Shown one piece after another: positions 53,372 through 64,000 of a stretch of DNA of 64,000 nt. The stretch is from Chaetomium olivaceum. Lineage: Eukaryota; Ascomycota; Sordariomycetes; Sordariales; Chaetomiaceae. A program made the position numbers and the translations under genes. How positions within the stretch are numbered: the first letter of the stretch is position 1; every line of letters starts with the position of its first letter. The notes beneath the pieces are model-generated. The model ran no database searches. It was not told where the DNA came from and saw only the letters and a program-made list of their open reading frames with translations. The stretch spans positions 310,001-374,000 of the forward strand of contig JAYWVB010000004.1 of assembly GCA_039881045.1 (NCBI GenBank). The letters are read 5' to 3'.

Positions 53372-56254
53372 TTATTCACGTTGGCGCCAGGTCGCACGAA
53401 ACGCGCAGTAAGCAAGCTGAGCGAATCGGCGGACCACGTTGGTTGTTCCGCCAGTCGCGTTGGGACTCGTCCCGAATGAACCTTGTGGCGACTGCGAGCT
53501 TACTGCGAGAGTCCGATTCCTCTAAGTGCGAGGGCACACTTTGCTCGCTGTACGAGGGCGTCCCAGTGTGCCGTGTATCTCTTTTAATACCGCGATGCTG
53601 TAGAGAAACGTCGCGGTTTTCCCGACCATCCAATAGATCCCTCATACGCCCAGGCAATGTTCTCTGCCCGACACATCGCAGGCGAAGCAGACGCATTTTC
53701 CTGTAGGAGATATTTAGAAAGTTGATACCAGAACTCCAATTCGTTTCTTCGTAGTGGGTGGATGTGCCAGCCGGGGGCGGCGAGAGAGGGCTAACTGCGA
53801 GTGTTTCGCCCGACAGGAGTGCCTCGAAAACCTGAAGACGGGCCCGCGAGCCTCCCAGAGGTCATCTTCGGCGGGAGCTGATTCCGGGTGTTGCTGGCGT
53901 TGGCGTGAGTGGGATTGACAGAGGAAGGCAGGCGAGCGCCCAGACGACGGACGATTCGAGATGGCCAGACGAGATCATGTCCTCAGGATTGGTACTTTCG
54001 ATCTTGGATATTGTCTGGATAAACGAAGTGAAGAGGGAAACAAGGGACTGGTTGTTGTGGAGCATAGCTGCAGCAGGATCGGTCGTCATCGGCCGGGGTT
54101 TCGCGAAGTCGTACCATCGCGACTCGAAGAAGAGCGAGAGACCCGGGGAGTAAACCTCGTTGTACAACTTCGTAATCTCGGCGAGCATCTCGGGGGACGG
54201 CGGTGCGGTCGACGCTTGGGGTGGCGTGTCGCCAAGAGCGAGAAGCTCATCGACCTTCATCTTCTTTGCTGGAGAAATTGTATGAGTGGACATGATCTCT
54301 CGCGATTGAGGTTGAGAGAGAGCTGACAGATTGGAAGAGGAGGGGGTGCCACCTCGCAAATCGTTCGGATCACCAATTCCTTGGCCTGTGCCTGTGGCCG
54401 TGTTGCTCTGGTGGTATCGAGGTGCCCGTGTGCCGGCGACGTCGGACCCTTGCAGCGCCGGGTCAATAGCGGTCGAGTAGTCGTAGCTGGGCTCGGCCTT
54501 GATGACTTGCGGGGCCGTGGATGGGACGGGCTCGGGAACAATGTTCGAAGGAAGGGGAGGTGGGTACGATGTTTGGTACGGATGCGGCCCCGAGGACGGA
54601 ACGGCAGGTGCGGGAACGGAAGCCGGAGGGGGAGCTGAGGGTTGGGTGCTCGGCGCGGGCTGGATCGCTGCAGGGCCTTGTTGCTGTTTGAAGATCGGAT
54701 CGTAGCCAAGGCATTCACGCTTCGACTTTTTGCAGTTGTTGCAAGTCGGGTGCGCTTCGTCGCACTGGGGATAACAGAAGCGCGTTAGAGCTTGCGAGGT
54801 CAACAATGAAAAGGTGCTGGTTGAATTTTGCCGGACCGGCAGCTGAGTAGCGTGCGGCGGCAGCGGGGGAATGGGCAGTCGCAAAAAGTGAGTGGAGAGA
54901 GGTTCAATAGCTCCTTCGTTCCGACGCCCATTCTCAAACCCAAGGCTGCAGTTAGGTAATCTGGCCAGCGAAGCGACCACAAGCGAGCGCCTGGGGTGAA
55001 ACCGACCAAGCGGCTGGTTTGCTCCCCCAACCACAAGCTGCAGTCGCCTAACACATGGTCCGTATTTGGTTGACTGGACCAACAAATTTATTTGGATGAC
55101 GTGCGGCCCGGGGTTTTGGCGAGGACGACGCGAACGAAGTAGGAATAAAAAAAAGGGGGAGGGTAAGAGGGAATGAGAAAAACACAACATACCTTTATCC
55201 TCCGTTTGCGACAAGTTAGACACCCAGTTTTTGTCGTCCGCTTGATCTCCTGTCGGCCAGAATCCAGGCCTATGGTCAGCAATTCGAGAGTCCTTCGGTT
55301 GGATTATTCGGGAAGTTTGTGTCGCTGCGTTGGTACCTTTTTATGTCTTCCCCCGCTCAAAGCAATGCGCGGATCGTGGGCCATGCCAGGGGCAAGCGCG
55401 AAACGCATTGCATTGGGATCTGGAAGCCCGTACATGTGGGAGGGGTGGACGCCGTAGTAACCCATATGCGCGGAGGCGGGTGCCGGCATAGTTGGGCCCG
55501 CCATGTGCGCTCCCATCGGGATCCCGTGTTGCGGTTGTGCTTGTGGCTGCCGGTGGTCGAGCGTTCGCATGCTCGGGAGAGTAGTCGGGCTCGGCCGGTA
55601 AGGGTCGGACGGGATTGGTTGTGACGAGTACATGTAGTGTGAAACAGGTGACATGCCAGCTTGAGGATAGTTTGGCGGGCTCGCATATGTTACCGGCTGC
55701 CGGGCGGGCCCGGGCCCCGGTTGTGTGTTGGACATATCCGGAATGGCTGCTGGTCCTGTCGCGGCGCCGTTGTGCTGCGTGTCGTTTAGGGGGCCGTGGA
55801 CGGCTGGAGCTGAAGCTATGGATCGTGCAACCGACGCGTGATCGTCTGGACTGGCGTCAACCGGCAAGATACCATCCGCCTTGGGCTTCTCGTCGCTAAT
55901 GCTGGGGCTGCGCCTGCCCCGACTGCCGTTAGAATGAGCAACGCTGCTGGCGCTGTTGCTGGTCGCGTCGCTGTACTGCGGCGCTCCAGGCGGATATGTG
56001 CCCAATGAGGCCTGCTGCGGTTGGTAATGCTGGCTCTGATGTTGATATTGGTGTTGATGATAATGTTGCTGTTGTTGATGTTGTTCCTGTGGTTGCTGAT
56101 TGTGTTGTCGCAAGTGCGGTTGCTGGTTCTGGTCGGGAGGATGCTTCTGCTCAACAAGCGCGTCAAGGTTTGTTGGCTGCACACGCGGCTGAGCAGGAGC
56201 CGAGTCTCGAGACGACTGCGGTCGCAACGGGGCAGCTTCGGGGGGTTGAGCCAT
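53372..56254 (-). pseudogene. Zn(II)2Cys6 transcription factor, C-terminal frame breaks
   Basis: This is a fungal binuclear-zinc-cluster regulator expected to act in the nucleus. Exon 1 (56254-55337) encodes 306 residues rich in Gln, His and Pro with a QQQHYHQHQYQHQSQHYQPQ-type tract. An 87-base intron leads to a 57-base exon with KTGCLTCRKRRIK. A 428-base intron (55192-54765) separates this from CDEAHPTCNNCKKSKRECLG, so the six cysteines are split over two exons. The third exon has a Pro-rich linker, then a conserved block with MSTHTISPAKKMKVDELLAL, PEMLAEITKLYNEVYSPGL and SLFFESRWYDF. From about 53885 the frame changes several times, but LQVFEALLSGETLAVSPL, GRMRDLLDGRENRDV, SKLAVATRFIRDES and NVVRRFAQLAYCAFRATWRQ are readable down to a stop at 53372-53374. 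Targets are unknown. Confidence 0.8.
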
Positions 56255-59200
56255 GATTGGGAATTTAATTAGATTTTTTTTATGGAGCCACGATTCCACG
56301 ACCCTAAAAAAAGGCGACAAGGGGAGAGACGCGACCCGGGGCCGCCTTTCCTGTGGACTGACCTGCCTGGTGTTGGTGTGGCTGCTTCCCTCAAATTCAT
56401 CAACGATGTGCAGTGTGCACAAGTCCAAAAAGGTACATGGGTCAGGTACTTCGATTGGCGAGGGTGCAGGCGCGGTGTCTCTTCCCGGTAACTTCCTCGC
56501 AGGCCCGCAGCCACTTCGATTACCCCCTGTTCTCACCACCAATGTTGGCCGGGGCTTTTTAAGGAGGCCCCGGCCCGCAGGCACGCATGCACGATCCCAG
56601 CCTCCCTGGATTCCCCGACATGAGCAGCTTCCAAGCGCCAAAGGAAGAAGGAGAGAAGGATGTGGACATCTACGAAAACTCGGCTGTCGTTCTACATGTA
56701 CACGTGCATTTTTGCGGCCGAACCTGCACCTAACGGCTCTCTTTCGAAAATTTGACCCTTGGACACGGCTCAGGAACGGGCGCTCGAAGGGCGGTCTCAT
56801 GGGTGGTCTGGTCTGATTCCACCCCCCCATGCCAGGAGGGAGGGAGGACGGAAAGTGAAGTGGGCCTGGATCTTCGGAGGGGCGGCAGAGGCATGATGGA
56901 AGATGAGGAGGGAGTTATCTATGGGAAGTCAACGTCCGCTGGTGACGTGTGACGAATCGCCCTTGTCTTTTCAACAGTCGGGCCCAGCCGTGCTTGTTTA
57001 GGGTTGAAGAGTGGATGATATGGCGAATCGACAATTGACGAGATGCCCAAGAAGGTCGGCTATCTCCTTTGCTCCCCCTTCGCTTCCCCTCGCTGGAGCC
57101 GACACGGGCACAAGCGAGCGAGGGAAAAAGTGGAAGCTAGGGTGGGTCATCTGGCGGATCGCTGGAGAAGCCAGCCGAGAGACCAGGGGTGGGTTCACAG
57201 GCACAAGCAAAGCGAATGGCCCGTGCCAACCCACACAGTTTTTACAACGACCAACGGAAGGACAGACGATCAATCAACTTGAGTCTTGCCTCGATGTCGT
57301 ACAGCGCGAGTTCCTTGATGGCCTTAGTAAACCGACGTAATTACATAGTTAATCTCTCAATCTGATTAACCTGGGCCATTCGGTTGAGTACGCCTTGGAG
57401 AAGCACGGATCAATCGAAGTTCGGTGGGTGATTTTAACCAGTTCCGAATCTGGTATTCGCATTTGCCCGAACTAAATCGGAGACGAGGCAGTGCGTCAAC
57501 TTCATTGGAACATCTGCTTTGCTGGAAAAGAAAGGCAATTTCGTACAAATATGTGGTATAAACACCCGAGAATGCTATTTTTTTTCTCTTCATGGCTTGG
57601 TGCGCGACATGCTAGTTTTGACATGGCTTGGTATATGTAGGTCGGACTTAAGGTGGACCTGACAGCCCTCCTTTCGACCACAGGTTCCAAAGTACACACA
57701 TACATTTACTCTGGGGGCGCGTTTGTCCTTTTCAACGGACGGCGGGTCTGGGGCCATCAGATCCTCGTAAAAGCATCCATACATGATCACTCCGCGCTCC
57801 TTATTTCATGGGCCAACTAGTACTTCCACCAGTCGTCGTCCCCAGTAGACTCCCGAAGTGGTTGACCAGCGTATCGGCCTCCAAGTCATTGGAAGCGCCT
57901 GGGGGGTCCCTATAAAAGACGGGTCTTTCTCCCTTTCACCGATTGGTCTGTCACCTTCCACGTACGCCCGCACGTTGTGATGTTTTTGGACTTGTCGACT
58001 CGGAGGCGGCTCCCTCCACGCAGCAGCTCGTTAAAGGTTCGCTTATCATTGGGGGTGGGCGGCTTGGGTCGTCTGTCAAGTGCCGCGCGGACCTGGCATC
58101 GATTAGAAGCGCCGGTCCGCCCGGCCAGTCACTCCCGATCGCCATCTTCACCGGTCCGTGGATGGTCCATAGGAAGACTTGGAGACAGATGCTCCGAGAT
58201 TTGACCTGCAAGACGACCGGGATTTCTCCGACCCCAGTTCCATGATCCGTTTAACCCAGATGAAACAGGTTGACTTGCAGCATCGCTTATGCCCGAGAGA
58301 AAAGCCCCGATCTCGCGCCCGTCCCCAGGTTGGTTGCTTGTCATGGTCGTGAGGCTGGCCACCGAGATCGCGTGCCAGGCCAGGCCTTTAACCTCGTTCT
58401 TTGCCCCCTCCTAGCTCAGACAGCGAGCTGAGCATGAAACAGAATGACATGCGCGCCTCGTTGGCGGCAGGACCGCGGCCGGTTGTTTTGCCCGACCACC
58501 GCCGACGCACAAACATGCTGGATTTGACGGTGGGGTGCGGCGGCGACCATCGCCGCTGTTACCTCCCCCACTTCACGTGCAACCGGACCGGCCGTCGAAC
58601 GGCGCCGACCTCCACAGAAGGCCCTGTTATGGTGGCCGCAGTCCAACAACATAGCTGCGCCTCGGTTCTGCAGGGAGGCTTGTCGGCGCCAGATGCAATC
58701 TGTTTCCGCAGGTTGTACCTGGTATTCAACGTTACATAGAGTCCTGACGACGGGCACATCCAACACTTTTCAGCCCCCTGTTATGCGGCACAATGGCGCC
58801 GATGAGAGGTTCGTGGAAGCCATCCATCCCTGGGCTGCCTCCGCTGGACGAGGGCCGCATCACCGGCGGCCATTTATCCTCGTTTTCCATCCACCACGCA
58901 GCTCCCCGGCGGATGGGAAGTGCTCGAGGAATTGCACCGCGGGATGACAGCGGTTCCCGCTCGTTCATCCAGGATTTAGGGCTCTCGGACAAATTGCTCG
59001 GTTTTGGCTGATTTCCATGTGGCAGTTTAGGCTCTAATGGCTGCCCAGCCATCGCAACTCTGGCCGCTCGGGGATCCCCCTCAATGTGAGGTCGAAGCCC
59101 GCCAAGGCGCGCTTCGACGTCCCATTTCAGCCTCGTGCATAGGCGACGGGAATCGAACTTTGGAATGAAGCGGTGGCTTGTCTTGCTGAACCGACGATGC

Positions 59201-60755
59201 GACGCTCCCTCGCCTTCTGGAACCTCTGCTCGCTGCACGCACGGGCGGAGCCTATGTATGTACCAGAAGCAATTCGGAGCAACCGTCGAGTTCTGGAAAC
59301 TGGACACGACCCAATATTACTGGGCAGCCTTGCAGGGGGACTGCAGTGGGACCCGGCTCCGGTCGATCCGGCTTTGCGGGCCGGCTCCTCCTGCAACACC
59401 ACAGGACGCCAAGCAACCTTCTCGGCGCATGCAGTTGACAGCATCCTTCGCCGCAATGTGGCCGACGAAGGTTTCGTTCATGCCGGACCCGGTGCCGTTG
59501 GGTTTACCAGTTCGACGTCCTTGATGTGTCTCTCCCTGCGCTCGAAGCATTTTACTCAAGTTAGACTGAAAAGTGAAGACATGGATCTGACGCTCCCGAG
59601 CATTGCCGAAGCGTCCTGCCGTCGGCCGTGCGCGCCCGTGTGGCCGCCGATGACACAGGTTTTGGTGCCTGGGCCTGACCACTTGATTGCTGGTTCATCA
59701 GAGGCTTTCCCCGCCCGAGCGAGTACCCATATTTTTTTCTTTTTATAAAAAATTCTCTGGCTTCAAGATCTGCTCTTGCCTCGAGGGCTTTTCGAACGAC
59801 GAGTTATACTTATTTCCACCAGCGCATTCTTCTTGGGCCAATGACTGCTCTCCGCTTCATCCGTTTAACATGGCCTTGGTCCATGTGGCTGGAATGAACA
59901 GGGCATGGATTGGCGCCTCAATCGTATTCGTAGGGGAGTGGCTTTCTCCGACCATACCTCGTGAGATGCTGTGATGGCCTGCTTCTGATTGAACTCGCGC
60001 GCCGGGACAACCTCAAGGGAGCTTAGCTACCTTACTTGGGCAGGTCGTCATGATATGTGTGTACCCAAGGAAGAGAGGATTCTAAGGATGGGTATCAAGC
60101 GACTGTTGTTCGTTGGACATTTGTCGTCTTAAATTTAGTCATAGCCCGCAGCTTGCGTTGAGGAACCGACTGTGTCGTTATTGAAGGTCGGTTTGCGGAG
60201 ATGAACTTGATGTGCAGCTTGACCAGGGTTGTTGGGTTTGGAAATCGGCTCCTCTTGCGTTTTAACGTGACTGCATTCACAGTGAGACCCGATATTAAGC
60301 TCGTCGTCGCAATCATTTGTCCAGAACATCTAAATCCCCAAGAAACTGTATTCGAACCACATAGCCTTCGTCATTCGAAAGAATCTGTTCATACATCAAT
60401 TGCAAATTGATCTGTGTTGAAGCTCGCTTGCTCTTTTCTCAGCTCCATCTTGGCATGGAGCCCGGCCAAGGCGACACGTGACCCATTTTGCTTTGCTCGG
60501 CCCCTCGGCCAAGACAGGAATGACGCCACTGCCTTCGGATTCCGAACTTGAGAGTGAGACTCAGCTTCACCACTTCCTCGGCGAATATTGGTGAAAGGCG
60601 AGAGCTGTACTACACGGAGCCCACAAATTTGTTTTACATATCTAGTGATATTAGCATCCGGCACGGTGGCGGGCATCTTGTGGATAAATTCGGCGACTCA
60701 GTTGGGGGACGCCGCAACAACAGCAAAGGCCGCGGAGCACTCAGGTTCTGGCGTG
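56255..60755. other. Long intergenic region, about 4.5 kb, no supported gene
   Basis: This includes the upstream region of the Zn2Cys6 gene. Base composition is balanced and not RIP-like. Open frames up to about 190 codons occur on both strands (for example about 58732-59307, minus), but none shows a domain, codon bias or plausible splice structure. No tRNA could be folded by eye. It may hold long leaders, non-coding transcripts or decayed genes. Confidence 0.45.
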
Positions 60756-61430
60756 ATGACCCAGGCTTCCTCTTTACCACCGCTAACTCCTCAGCTTTGC
60801 TTCTCGACGTCTGTCTCTCCGAGGCATGGAACCCCCATCCCCACCCTTGTGCTGGATCACCTACGCATGTCGCTGATATTTGGCTAACTATGTCTTGTGA
60901 TAGACTTTCTCCGGCTATCCCGAAGCTCCATCGATGACACAATAAACCAGAACTTGAATGCCCTGGAGACGCCGGCCAAAGCGGGATTTGACCCAACATC
61001 AACGTCGCGGCTTGGCCCGCGACCCCTCGCGCATCAGATTGATGCGGAAGCGTGCAATGCGTTCAAGGATAAGGTTCTTTTTCCGTCATGGCAAGCCAGA
61101 TCCGATGTTCTGAGCTACTGCTCCGTGGTTGCTACGAGTCCGGACCCCGACGAACCGGACCGGGCGCTGAGGGAGGCAGAGAACGAGAAGAACCGAGAGC
61201 GTGTTATTGATGAGAGACTCGACCCCTACTCAGCGCGTTTCTTCCCGCGGGAAGCCCGAACCGAGCATCTGGCCCTCATCCTTCGGCAGGAAATGGGCAT
61301 AGAAAATATCGTCCGGTCTAGGACATGGGACATAATTCAGCGAAGATGCGGTGGCTCGGCGCACGTGGGTCGGGAGCAAGCGCTGGAGAACTGGCGGAGG
61401 GCGAGGGGAGTGCCCCAAGGAAGCCACTAA
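60756..61430 (+). pseudogene. Cid2/MIX23 (CCDC58) family protein, start exon uncertain
   Basis: Relatives are the mitochondrial intermembrane-space protein MIX23 and fission yeast caffeine-induced death protein 2, which support protein import. Exon 2 (60904-61430) is clear: FLRLSRSSIDDTINQNLNAL, FPSWQARSDVLSYCSVVA, then RVIDERLDPYSARFFPREAR and ILRQEMGIENIVRSRTWDII ending with RRC. The likely first exon starts at the ATG at 60756 with LPPLTPQLCFSTSV. Joining them needs a GC-AG intron (about 60824-60903, CGAG/GCATGG...GATAG) and removal of one base near 60815-60820. With those it is about 197 residues. The two conserved cysteines expected for MIX23-type import (SYC and RRC) are present. The donor and frame problem may again be sequence error. 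Confidence 0.65.
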
Positions 61431-62171
61431 GGTGCCGTGCACCTGCGTTTCGAGATGTCTCGACGATTTCGCTGTCGATGTGTACATGTACGATGCACTG
61501 TCTCGTGTGGTGAAGGAGAAACCATATCACGAGTTCATTCGGGGCTGTGAATCTCTTGCCCAATACATATTGTATATATTGTTTCGCTAAGAGCCCTTTC
61601 CAATCTTACCATCGGCTGTACATTTACTTGGTGCCCTCCCGGCACGCCAAGCCGGCCCGGACCTTTTACATTTGTGGCGGACGTGGACTCCTCCGAGACG
61701 CCCCGAGGCCGGCCAAATGGTGGGGCTAATTGCTCTGTCCTGCCAAGCCTGGAATCCAACCCCAATCCAGTCCCGCCATCTGCAAACCAAGTGCAACACC
61801 ACCGTCGACCTGACCACGACACCGCGTGAAGTAACGAACCTTGCGTGTATCCTCTGCTAAGTAAGCTGGTTGACGGACTAGGGTTGAAAGCCTTAAACTC
61901 TCTCAACCTCCTACCGTGCATATCTGCATTTGCAGCCAGGGTTTCACCCCAAGCACAACCCACCACAAAACCGCAGCTTCTGCGTCTTCGACCCGCCGCA
62001 GCCCTAGCTCGAATCGCATAGCATCAGCGCCGCGACACAACAACTACCGCCAAATACAACCCCCACCCGGTTCCCTTATATTTTCATTGCGTTTTCAACG
62101 CTCCCTCGTTCCGTGTCGGTCGCCGCTTCGACGTCTCTTGCGCACATTCACAACCCCGCAATTCCGACCCG
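61431..62171. other. Intergenic region and leader of the NAA15 gene
   Basis: No gene is seen. The last 250 bases before 62172 are rich in C with pyrimidine tracts, as at other expressed genes here. Confidence 0.5.
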
Positions 62172-64000
62172 ATGCCGCAAACACTCAGTACGAGAGAGGC
62201 CAACCTCTTCCGTACCGTTATCCGTCATTATGAGGACAAGCAGTACAAGCGCGGCTTGAAGGCCGCCGAACAGATCTTGAGAAAGAACCCGAAGCATGGA
62301 GATACAATGTCGATGAAGGCACTGATTCTTAACGCTCAGGGCAAGACGGAGGAGGCCTTTGGGCTAGCCAAGGATGCTCTAACGATCGACATGAAGTCGT
62401 ACATTTGCTGGCATGTCTACGGCATTCTTTACCGCACCAACAAGAACTTCGACGAGGCTATCAAGGCCTACAAGTTCGCTCTGAAGCTCGAGCCCGACTC
62501 GCACCAGATCCAACGCGATCTGGCCGTTCTCCAGGTCCAGATGCGCGATTACCCAGGCTACATTCAGAGCAGATTCGTTATGCTTAAGGCGAGACCTCAA
62601 CTTCGCCAGAACTGGACAGCCCTTGCCATCGCATACCACCTGGACGGCAATCTTCAACAAGCCGAGAATACTCTTAGCACCTACGAGAAATCTGTCACGG
62701 CCACACCTCTGAGGACCGACTTTGAGAACTCGGAGGCACTTCTGTACAAGAATTCGATCATTGCCGAGATGGGGGATTTTGAACGGGCCCTGGAACATTT
62801 GGAGGCCGAATGCAAGACCTGCCTTGACCGACTGGCCGTGATGGAGCTTCGGGCCCGCTACCTGGCTGAACTGGGCCGGAAAGAGGATGCCGCAAAGGCA
62901 TACCGAGCGTTGCTGGATAGGAACTCCGAACATCCGGACTACTACAAGGGCCTGGTTGGCACTCTGGGCATCGCCGCGGATGATGAAACCGCCCTAAAGG
63001 CTGTGTATGACGAGTATGCCGTCAAAAACCCTCGCTGTGTGATGCCGCAAAGCGCCTTCCTTTAGACTTCCTGTCCGGTATGTACAACAATATTCCATCA
63101 TCAAACAGTATTGCTGACTGTTTCTGCAGGCGACCGTTTCCGCGCAGCCGCCAAGGCGTACTTGACTCTGATGTTCGACAAGGGGGTTCCCTCAACCTTT
63201 GCCAACCTAAAGCACCTGTACTCGGACACCTTCAAAAAAGAGACCTTGCCTATTCTGGCTGAGGAGTACTTGGAGGAGCATAGCGGCGATTCGACCGCAG
63301 ACGGGCATGCGAATGGTGATAGCTCCAAGGGCAAGGGGGCTGCTCTCTACTTTTTGGGGCAACACTACAACTACTTCATGTCACGAGACCTCTCAAAGGC
63401 CACGGAATATGTCGAAAAGGCGATCGAGCTGGATCCCAAGAACGTCGATTTCCACATGACCAAGGCGAGGATATTCAAACACCAAGGCGAGATCGCAAAG
63501 GCTGCAGAAGCAATGGATCACGCCCGGTCTCTAGACACCAGGGATCGTTACATCAACTCCAAGGCCGCAAAGTACCAGCTACGGAATGACGAGAACGAGA
63601 AGGCATTGGCGACAATGGGCTTGTTCACGCGGGCCGAGACCGTCGGAGGGCCCCTGGTCGACTTGACTGACATGCAGTGCATCTGGTTTTTGACCGAGGA
63701 TGGCGAGGCGTGGCAGCGGCGGGGCGATATCGGCCTGGCTCTCAAGCGTTACCACACCATTTTCAACATTTTCGACATCTGGCAGGAGGATCAGTTTGAC
63801 TTCCATAGTTTCTCCCTGCGCAAGGGCCAAATCAGAGCGTACATTGACCTCATTCGCTGGGAGGACCAACTACGGGAGCACCCTTTTTACTTCCGGGCAG
63901 CTCTGGACGCCGTCAACTTATACCTTTCGATGTACGACAAGCCACAGAATGGAACGAACGGCGTGGAAGGCAGCCATGCAAATGGCGACGATGCCGCCGC
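62172..64000 (+). CDS. NatA N-terminal acetyltransferase auxiliary subunit NAA15 (NAT1), partial, one frame break
   Basis: NAA15 is the TPR scaffold of the NatA complex. It anchors the catalytic NAA10 to the ribosome, where it acetylates new N-termini starting with Ser, Ala, Thr, Gly or Val. The ATG at 62172 starts LSTREANLFRTVIRHYEDKQ, followed by TPR helices (GLKAAEQILRKNPKHGDTM, ICWHVYGILYRTNKNFDEAI, QLRQNWTALAIAYHLDGNLQ). Near 63036-63041 an extra GT in a TGTGTG run breaks the frame just before an intron (63078-63129, GTATGT...CTGCAG). The next exon continues as GDRFRAAAKAYLTLMFDKG, LYFLGQHYNYFMSRDLSKA, FHMTKARIFKHQGEIAKAAE and FNIFDIWQEDQFDFHSFSLR. It is open to the window edge, where the gene is cut. 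About 590 of the expected 850 or so residues are present. Confidence 0.9.

Noticed and set aside
59140..59165. tRNA B-box-like GGGAATCGAAC word
   Set aside because: No T-stem pairing, A box or acceptor stem could be formed around it.
58732..59307. 191-codon minus-strand open frame in the long intergenic region
   Set aside because: No domain, mixed composition, and similar-length frames overlap it on the other strand.

Overview
The window is a piece of a filamentous ascomycete nuclear genome, most likely a sordariomycete and possibly in or near the Chaetomiaceae (inference). The evidence is short GT-AG introns (about 47-100 bases) with GCTAAC-type branch sites, fungal families such as NrtA-type nitrate transporter, UPF0643, Cid2/MIX23 and Zn2Cys6 regulators, and GC-rich genes next to AT-rich blocks that look like repeats mutated by RIP (repeat-induced point mutation).

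Layout. 1-10.2 kb is a transposon graveyard: truncated LINE 3' ends, one nearly full-length minus-strand Tad1-like LINE (about 1398-6797), a pogo/Fot1-type DNA transposon (7710-9422), a Helitron-terminus fragment and a solo LTR (9839-10184). 10.3-14.7 kb holds two intact minus-strand genes: a multi-pass membrane protein and a medium-chain dehydrogenase/enoyl reductase-like enzyme. 15.3-22.9 kb is a nested structure: an old TA-flanked inverted-repeat element (15295-22931) contains a second pogo-type transposon (15634-17475), and its right terminal repeat is split by a 5.1 kb segment (17737-22880). That segment carries a truncated Helitron-type PIF1 helicase gene and an unrecognised, possibly OB-fold, gene. 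23.2-30.7 kb holds a GPI-type secreted protein, a nitrate transporter with GATA and NIT4-type sites upstream, a YBR137W/HbpS-like protein and a secreted tyrosinase. 32.2-38.1 kb is a nearly complete Helitron with a Rep/helicase gene of about 1,780 codons. 38.2-64 kb is mostly host DNA: a large hypothetical protein, a mitochondrial carrier (SAM-carrier-like), a UPF0643 protein, eIF3 subunit h, S-adenosylhomocysteinase, a D-2-hydroxyacid dehydrogenase, a Zn2Cys6 regulator, a Cid2/MIX23 protein and the start of the NatA subunit NAA15, which runs off the right edge.

How it fits together. The host genes look like independent housekeeping or metabolic genes, not one pathway. S-adenosylhomocysteinase and the SAM-carrier-like protein share methyl-cycle metabolism but are 5 kb apart. 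Many conserved host genes in the right half, including genes expected to be essential, carry single-base insertions or deletions, often in homopolymers. The coding models there are given as spans with the breaks noted. Base-calling error is the simplest explanation, and it limits how far the apparent breaks in the transposons can be trusted as well.
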